From the NCBI RefSeq assembly GCF_015207265.1, contig NZ_JADEXE010000030.1, positions 1 to 37,233 of the forward strand: a DNA stretch of 37,233 bases, read 5' to 3'. The DNA is from Nodosilinea sp. LEGE 07298. GTDB lineage: Bacteria; Cyanobacteriota; Cyanobacteriia; Phormidesmidales; Phormidesmidaceae. The number at the start of each line of letters is the position of its first letter. Position 1 is the stretch's first letter. Of the stretch, positions 33,533-37,233 are shown piece by piece. The translations under genes and the position numbers were made by a program. Below the pieces are notes generated by a model. The model had not been told where the DNA came from. It saw only the letters and a list, made by a program, of their open reading frames with translations, and did not search any database.

Positions 33533-34030
33533 CTACAGTTGTGATGGAGTCCCGATCGCTAGCGTAAACAAGGCTGCTGCGATGAATGCGGCAAGGGTTC
33601 GAACATGATTCCAGAACATCCAGTTTGTCAGATAGTTAGCCCAGAGATTTGCTCCTTCAGGACTGTTGGGATTGGCAACGGCTAACGCATCATTTAACGG
33701 TACATTGAACCCTATTGTGACACCGAAACAGCCAATCAGATAGAATAAAGCACTGACAAGCAAGTAAGCCGCGCCAGGTTGTTGCCACCGGAAAACCGAA
33801 GAGACAATTAAAATTAAACAAACAACACCTGTACCCAGAAACGCAGCCATAAACCAGGGGTTAATGACTGTGAGGTTAATAGATTGCATCGCGGCAATGC
33901 CCTGAGCGGGTGGTTGTTGCGCCAAAGCCTTCATTACAAAGGTTGAAAAGGCAAAGAATATTCCAGCGATCAATCCACAGCCAAGGGCTGCCATTACTTT
34001 CAGCATATACAGATATGCAATCATCACCAT
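33533..34030 (-). CDS. DUF1772 (anthrone-oxygenase-like) membrane protein
   Basis: 165 residues with four membrane helices (about 9-31, 58-76, 85-107, 139-160). AGIFFAFSTFVMKAL, INPWFMAAF and FNVPLND...WANYLTNWMFWNHVRT are the DUF1772 signature. Fungal relatives are anthrone oxygenases; bacterial members are uncharacterised. AGGAG lies 13 bases before the first ATG, a wide spacing, so an ATG two codons on is also possible. A decayed copy of the same family lies at 20480-20615. Confidence 0.85.
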   Translation of the reverse strand: MVMIAYLYMLKVMAALGCGLIAGIFFAFSTFVMKALAQQPPAQGIAAMQSINLTVINPWFMAAFLGTGVVCLILIVSSVFRWQQPGAAYLLVSALFYLIGCFGVTIGFNVPLNDALAVANPNSPEGANLWANYLTNWMFWNHVRTLAAFIAAALFTLAIGTPSQL

Positions 34031-34059
34031 AAGTCGACTTCTACTCCTTTATTCAGTAA

Positions 34060-34242
34060 CTAGCTCAGCAATATTTTGCCTAGGATGTTGTTTTCATCTT
34101 TAGCATCAATATTCTCATGATCGCAGGTGATGCAATTCAATTTGGCATCGATCGCCCAAACACCCTGTAGACACAACGGTAGATTGTTCTGGGTTGCTGC
34201 TGAGAACAGCAGGTGGATCAACTTAACGTGACAATCGTTCAT
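34060..34242 (-). CDS. Hypothetical small protein
   Basis: A 60-residue frame from ATG at 34242 (a GTG two codons earlier is possible), twelve bases past the stop of the hydrolase. It reads NDCHVKLIHLLFSAATQNNL, then a Cys-x2-Cys (ITCDHEN) and an acidic end. No family recognised. Short spacing suggests co-transcription with the hydrolase, but the frame may be chance. Confidence 0.3.
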   Translation of the reverse strand: MNDCHVKLIHLLFSAATQNNLPLCLQGVWAIDAKLNCITCDHENIDAKDENNILGKILLS

Positions 34243-34254
34243 ATTCACAATTTC

Positions 34255-35100
34255 TCATGACTCTGTATGCTGCTGAATTGCTTCAACAATTACTGGCCAA
34301 TCATTGGGATGCAGTTCATGTCCTGTTCCGGGCAATGTGACTAATCTAGTGTTTGGGATCTCCGCTTTTAATGCCAAAGCATGGGCATAGGGTAGAACCA
34401 GATCTTCTGTGCCGTGAATGATCAGCGTTGGAATCGCAATTTCGTTGAGGCGGTTTAGCCATTGCTCTCCTCCCTCCAGCAGAGTATGGTTAAAGGCCGT
34501 AGTAGGATCGGGTGTATAGTCGAAATCTTTCCCTGCTAATTCGCGAATTAGTGATGCATCAAAAGAGTGGGCTGAACCGGATAGCAACCGCCACGCCCCA
34601 ACCTGGTATTCAATCACGGCTTCACGGTTCGTCCAATCTACTTCACCTGCTTTTGTATGGTATTTGAGGATAGATGGATCGATTTCAGGCATGGTCAAGT
34701 CTGCATCAGCCAATCGTTCTGAGGCAATCAATATCAAACTTTTGACGCGTTGAGGATGCTTGAGCGCCATGAGTTGAGCCAGAAACCCTCCCAGCGACAT
34801 CCCAACTACATGGGCACTTTGAAGACTATAGCCATCGAGAACACAAAACGCATCATCCGCCAAATCTTCAATGGAATAGTTGATCTGCCCCGGCTTGTAG
34901 CAGGTTGATTGTCCTGTATCTCGGTGATCGTAACGAATGACGTATCGGCCCACATCCGATAACTGACAGCAAAACGCTTCCGGCCACCAAATGCCGGAAG
35001 CCATTGCCCCCATGATTAGTAAAATTGGCGCATGGTCTGAAGAACCAAACGATTCTGAGAAAAGCTGAACTCCATTATTGTTAATCTGCTTGCTTTGCAT
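34255..35100 (-). CDS. Alpha/beta-hydrolase, RdmC-like
   Basis: 281 residues with oxyanion loop [22 protein letters not shown], the nucleophile elbow [12 protein letters not shown], acid in [12 protein letters not shown] and histidine in [11 protein letters not shown]. The HRDTG-S...LDGY...AHVVGMSLG wording resembles the aclacinomycin methylesterase (RdmC) subgroup, but substrates of bacterial members vary. The likely triad is Ser in GMSLG, Asp in GTEDL and His in TGHEL. It is cytosolic. First of a run leading to the small hypothetical and the DUF1772 gene. Confidence 0.9.
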   Translation of the reverse strand: MQSKQINNNGVQLFSESFGSSDHAPILLIMGAMASGIWWPEAFCCQLSDVGRYVIRYDHRDTGQSTCYKPGQINYSIEDLADDAFCVLDGYSLQSAHVVGMSLGGFLAQLMALKHPQRVKSLILIASERLADADLTMPEIDPSILKYHTKAGEVDWTNREAVIEYQVGAWRLLSGSAHSFDASLIRELAGKDFDYTPDPTTAFNHTLLEGGEQWLNRLNEIAIPTLIIHGTEDLVLPYAHALALKAEIPNTRLVTLPGTGHELHPNDWPVIVEAIQQHTES

Positions 35101-35151
35101 AATTGCCTTGTTTATTTACACCCGGTTTTTTGAACTGATACCGCCAACGTC

Positions 35152-36486
35152 TCATGAAGACTGCCTCACCTCAATTTGAACATTGTTTGCGTAGCGCCTT
35201 TGATAGTTCACCGATAGGGCGCGGTAGGCGCGCGATCGCATCGCCAGTACCGTTACCACCAGCCCCACGCAGCCCGTCAAAGTAAATAGCAGAGCAATGC
35301 CGCGATCGCTGCCGGTGCCAAACCAGGAGCCAATTAAATCGGCCCCGGCCCCGGTGGTCATAAAGGGAATAAACAAGAAATGGGCGATCGGGCCAATCAT
35401 AAAAGCGGTGAGCGGTGAGGCCGCCTGCTCAATACTTTGGGCAAAGCCAAACACCCGCCCCTGGCGCTCCAGCGGAATCATCGTTTGCAAAATCACTTGC
35501 TCGGAAGCTTCAACCACGGGAATTAGGCAGAGGTACACCAATAAACCTACCGCCAGCAAAATAATCGACGGCTGAATTGTGAATCCCATGGCTACTATCC
35601 ACATCACAATGTTGGACAGAAACATGGTTTTTAGCGGACTTTTACCCAGCCCAAATCGGGCAACTGCCAACCCGCCGACAATAAACCCCAGACTCAAGAC
35701 TCCCCACACAATGCCCCACACCTGTACCGAAACCAGAGACAGCCCGTAGGCATCCATCAGCGACATAAAGACGCCGCCCAAAAAGTTGTTGAAGCAGTTG
35801 AAGAAGATCAGCGCAAATAATCCCGGCACCAGGCGAATGACCTGAATGGTGCCTCGAATATCAATATGGTTGGGCTTCGCCTCGGTCTGAATAATGCGCT
35901 TCTCTGGAATGGGGATGGTACACAAATGGAGGATGGTCAGGACGGTGAGCGCGATCGCCATCACCAGCATCCAGTACATACCTAAAAACCCGATCGCCAG
36001 CCCGCTCACGATAGAAGCCGCCAAAAAAGCCACCCCATTGACGGTGCCCACCAAGCCATTGGCCTTGTCGCGTTCTGATTCAGGAATTAGCACTGTTACC
36101 AGGGTGGGCAGGGCGATGGTGCGCAGGTTTCCGGCGATCGCCCCCACCAGCGCCACAATGATAAATCCCCAAAGAATGACGCTAGACGCGTCGGTAAAAA
36201 CAGCCGCTGGCGTAGATACATAAACTAGGTAGGCGAGAGCGTACAGCACCAGCGACCCAGCGCTAGAGATCAGCAGGGCGGTTTTTTTGCGGTAGCGATC
36301 GACCAGTGAGCCTAAGAAAAAGCCGGAAATGGCGACGGTGACCAGGTATATCCCGGCCATCACCGAGGTGGCCAGCACCGACTGGGTTTGTAGGTATACC
36401 CAAAATGTGACCCCAAACCAGACCAAGGTGTTGGTTAGGCTTGCCACCAATGAGTTAGCCAAAATGGCATAAAAAACAGGTTTCAT
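35152..36486 (-). CDS. MFS efflux transporter
   Basis: 444 residues with about twelve membrane helices. Motif A GSLVDRYRKK lies in the loop between helices 2 and 3. The motif VLIPESERDKANGLVGTVNG and the second-half MIPLERQGRVFGFAQSIEQAASPL are typical of the enterobactin-exporter/macrolide-efflux branch of the MFS. It probably exports drugs or small metabolites by proton exchange. It lies 51 bases upstream of the hydrolase start on the same strand, so they may be co-transcribed. Confidence 0.92.
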   Translation of the reverse strand: MKPVFYAILANSLVASLTNTLVWFGVTFWVYLQTQSVLATSVMAGIYLVTVAISGFFLGSLVDRYRKKTALLISSAGSLVLYALAYLVYVSTPAAVFTDASSVILWGFIIVALVGAIAGNLRTIALPTLVTVLIPESERDKANGLVGTVNGVAFLAASIVSGLAIGFLGMYWMLVMAIALTVLTILHLCTIPIPEKRIIQTEAKPNHIDIRGTIQVIRLVPGLFALIFFNCFNNFLGGVFMSLMDAYGLSLVSVQVWGIVWGVLSLGFIVGGLAVARFGLGKSPLKTMFLSNIVMWIVAMGFTIQPSIILLAVGLLVYLCLIPVVEASEQVILQTMIPLERQGRVFGFAQSIEQAASPLTAFMIGPIAHFLFIPFMTTGAGADLIGSWFGTGSDRGIALLFTLTGCVGLVVTVLAMRSRAYRALSVNYQRRYANNVQIEVRQSS

Positions 36487-36533
36487 TCAATATTACGAAG
36501 TAGAGATTTGGGATAAGTAGCGCTAGTTTAAGT

Positions 36534-36554
36534 GGTGGGCAGTGCCCACCCTAC
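36534..36554. repeat. Dispersed palindromic repeat, copy 2
   Basis: GGTGGGCA and TGCCCACC arms around a single G, followed by CTAC, just before the MFS gene's promoter region. The core recurs at 25151-25177. Confidence 0.6.
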
Positions 36555-36593
36555 AGCTTTACAAACTAAGATTTATTAGTCTCCATCTAGGAG

Positions 36594-36893
36594 CTATCGT
36601 CGCCAGCGCTGGCGATAGTAGGACTGCTCCAAATTAGGGGAACGGGCATCGCTGTAGTAGCGCTGGTCGAGCCAGATTCTGAGGTCGGATTCTGACAAAA
36701 AGACGTGGTACTGCCCGGTGGTGCGATCGCGCACATAAAAGAGTTCATTGCCGTTGCGATCGCGCCCTTGTCGAATGGATAGTTCTTCGGTTGAAATGAG
36801 GTGCTTTAGCAACCTTCGAGTTGCCCGAATTGGCCCCCAGCAGCGTTTCTCTAGATAGGTAAGTTTTTCGCAGAGATATTTTTTGTAATACAT
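36594..36893 (-). CDS. Hypothetical basic protein
   Basis: 99 residues, strongly basic at both ends: KKYLCEKLTYLEKRCWG at the start and YYRQRWRR at the end. The middle has RQGRDRNGNELFYVRDRTTG and HVFLSESDLRIWLDQRYY, two beta strands and a helix. No family recognised; it looks like a genuine cyanobacterial orphan with a normal codon pattern. GG lies shortly before the ATG. The window-edge transposase-like end lies upstream. Confidence 0.6.
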   Translation of the reverse strand: MYYKKYLCEKLTYLEKRCWGPIRATRRLLKHLISTEELSIRQGRDRNGNELFYVRDRTTGQYHVFLSESDLRIWLDQRYYSDARSPNLEQSYYRQRWRR

Positions 36894-37129
36894 AGCCTTG
36901 CCTTCAATTTGAGGTCGAAAAAATTGGCCTTAACGCTTCGTTGCCAACTATTTGAGATTTCTGTTTCGTTCGTTCCACCGATCCCGCACCTAAAATTCTT
37001 CGGTCGGTTAGTATCTGGGATTTACTGGGGTTTAGAGGCGATGTTAGAAACATCATTCAGTAGCGCCATCAGGGCCGGAACCACCGTCGGTGTCAAAAAA
37101 GTGGAGGGCTCAATACGGATTTTGGGGAG

Positions 37130-37233
37130 CTAGTTCAACAAGGTCTCCAATAGGTTGCCCAGCAGTGCCTTTCCTCGCTTACGGGCATTGTGTACGAACT
37201 CAAAGAACCCCAGATAAAGCGGCAGTTTCTCCT
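37130..37233 (-). CDS. C-terminus of an unidentified protein, possibly a transposase (5' end beyond window)
   Basis: The minus strand is open from the window edge to TAG at 37130-37132, 33 full codons. It reads LPLYLGFFEFVHNARKRGK and then ALLGNLLETLLN. The basic, helix-rich end resembles the C-termini of some DDE transposases, but I cannot name the family. More sequence to the right would settle it. The 236 bases between it and the next gene hold no clear feature beyond a CACCG/GGTG stem. Confidence 0.4.
   Translation of the reverse strand, partial: EKLPLYLGFFEFVHNARKRGKALLGNLLETLLN

Noticed and set aside
36909..37133. A 74-codon plus-strand frame at the right end
   Set aside because: No ribosome site and no family; the minus strand to its right reads as a more convincing protein end.

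Overview
The window looks like the chromosome of a cyanobacterium, probably a filamentous Leptolyngbya/Nodosilinea-type organism. The octamer GCGATCGC (HIP1) and its extended forms recur throughout genes on both strands. Several proteins also have cyanobacterial architectures: a four-cysteine Ser/Thr kinase, an NB-ARC NTPase with a vMAP-type N-terminal helix-turn-helix, and an RppA-like response regulator. No rRNA, tRNA or CRISPR array was found. Genus assignment is inference.

Layout. 1-5.4 kb: a DUF2207 membrane protein cut by the window edge; an NB-ARC NTPase and a zinc-ribbon Ser/Thr kinase whose reading frames overlap by four bases; a convergent family-1 solute-binding protein; and a small WGR protein whose 5' end abuts a palindromic repeat. 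5.4-12.3 kb: a repeat- and hairpin-rich stretch, a 1602-residue beta-rich protein of unknown function with a C-terminal coiled coil, a 104-bp palindromic MITE-like element, and a tiny secreted protein made almost wholly of an LREENLDK repeat. 12.3-15.1 kb: a plus-strand cluster of an exported duplicated OB-fold protein, an OmpR-type regulator and a CHASE3-type histidine kinase, an arrangement that recalls ygiW next to qseBC in enterobacteria.

15.5 kb to the window end: every intact gene is on the minus strand. This is a long run of small enzymes and accessory proteins: dienelactone hydrolase, AraC regulator plus cupin, a second cupin, an FtsH-N-terminal/PLDc_N membrane fusion, PhyH dioxygenase, YciI, a tandem rifampin ADP-ribosyltransferase (Arr-Arr), four VOC-fold proteins, a DHFR/RibD-like reductase, DUF2200, two NTF2-fold proteins, a methyltransferase, a GNAT/DJ-1/DUF3703 operon, a MalT/LuxR-type STAND regulator, a DUF1772 protein, an RdmC-like hydrolase and an MFS exporter. 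It reads as an accumulated detoxification, resistance or small-molecule-modification region rather than a core pathway.

The run contains decayed gene pieces: a cupin remnant with two in-frame stops, a DUF1772 remnant, an epimerase fragment and a possible ISL3 transposase relic. Two of these have intact homologues within the window, so the region appears to grow by gene acquisition or duplication followed by decay. The strongest leads for new biology are the NTPase-kinase pair, the Arr-Arr protein, the FtsH_ext-PLDc_N fusion, and the giant protein with its small repeat-protein neighbour.
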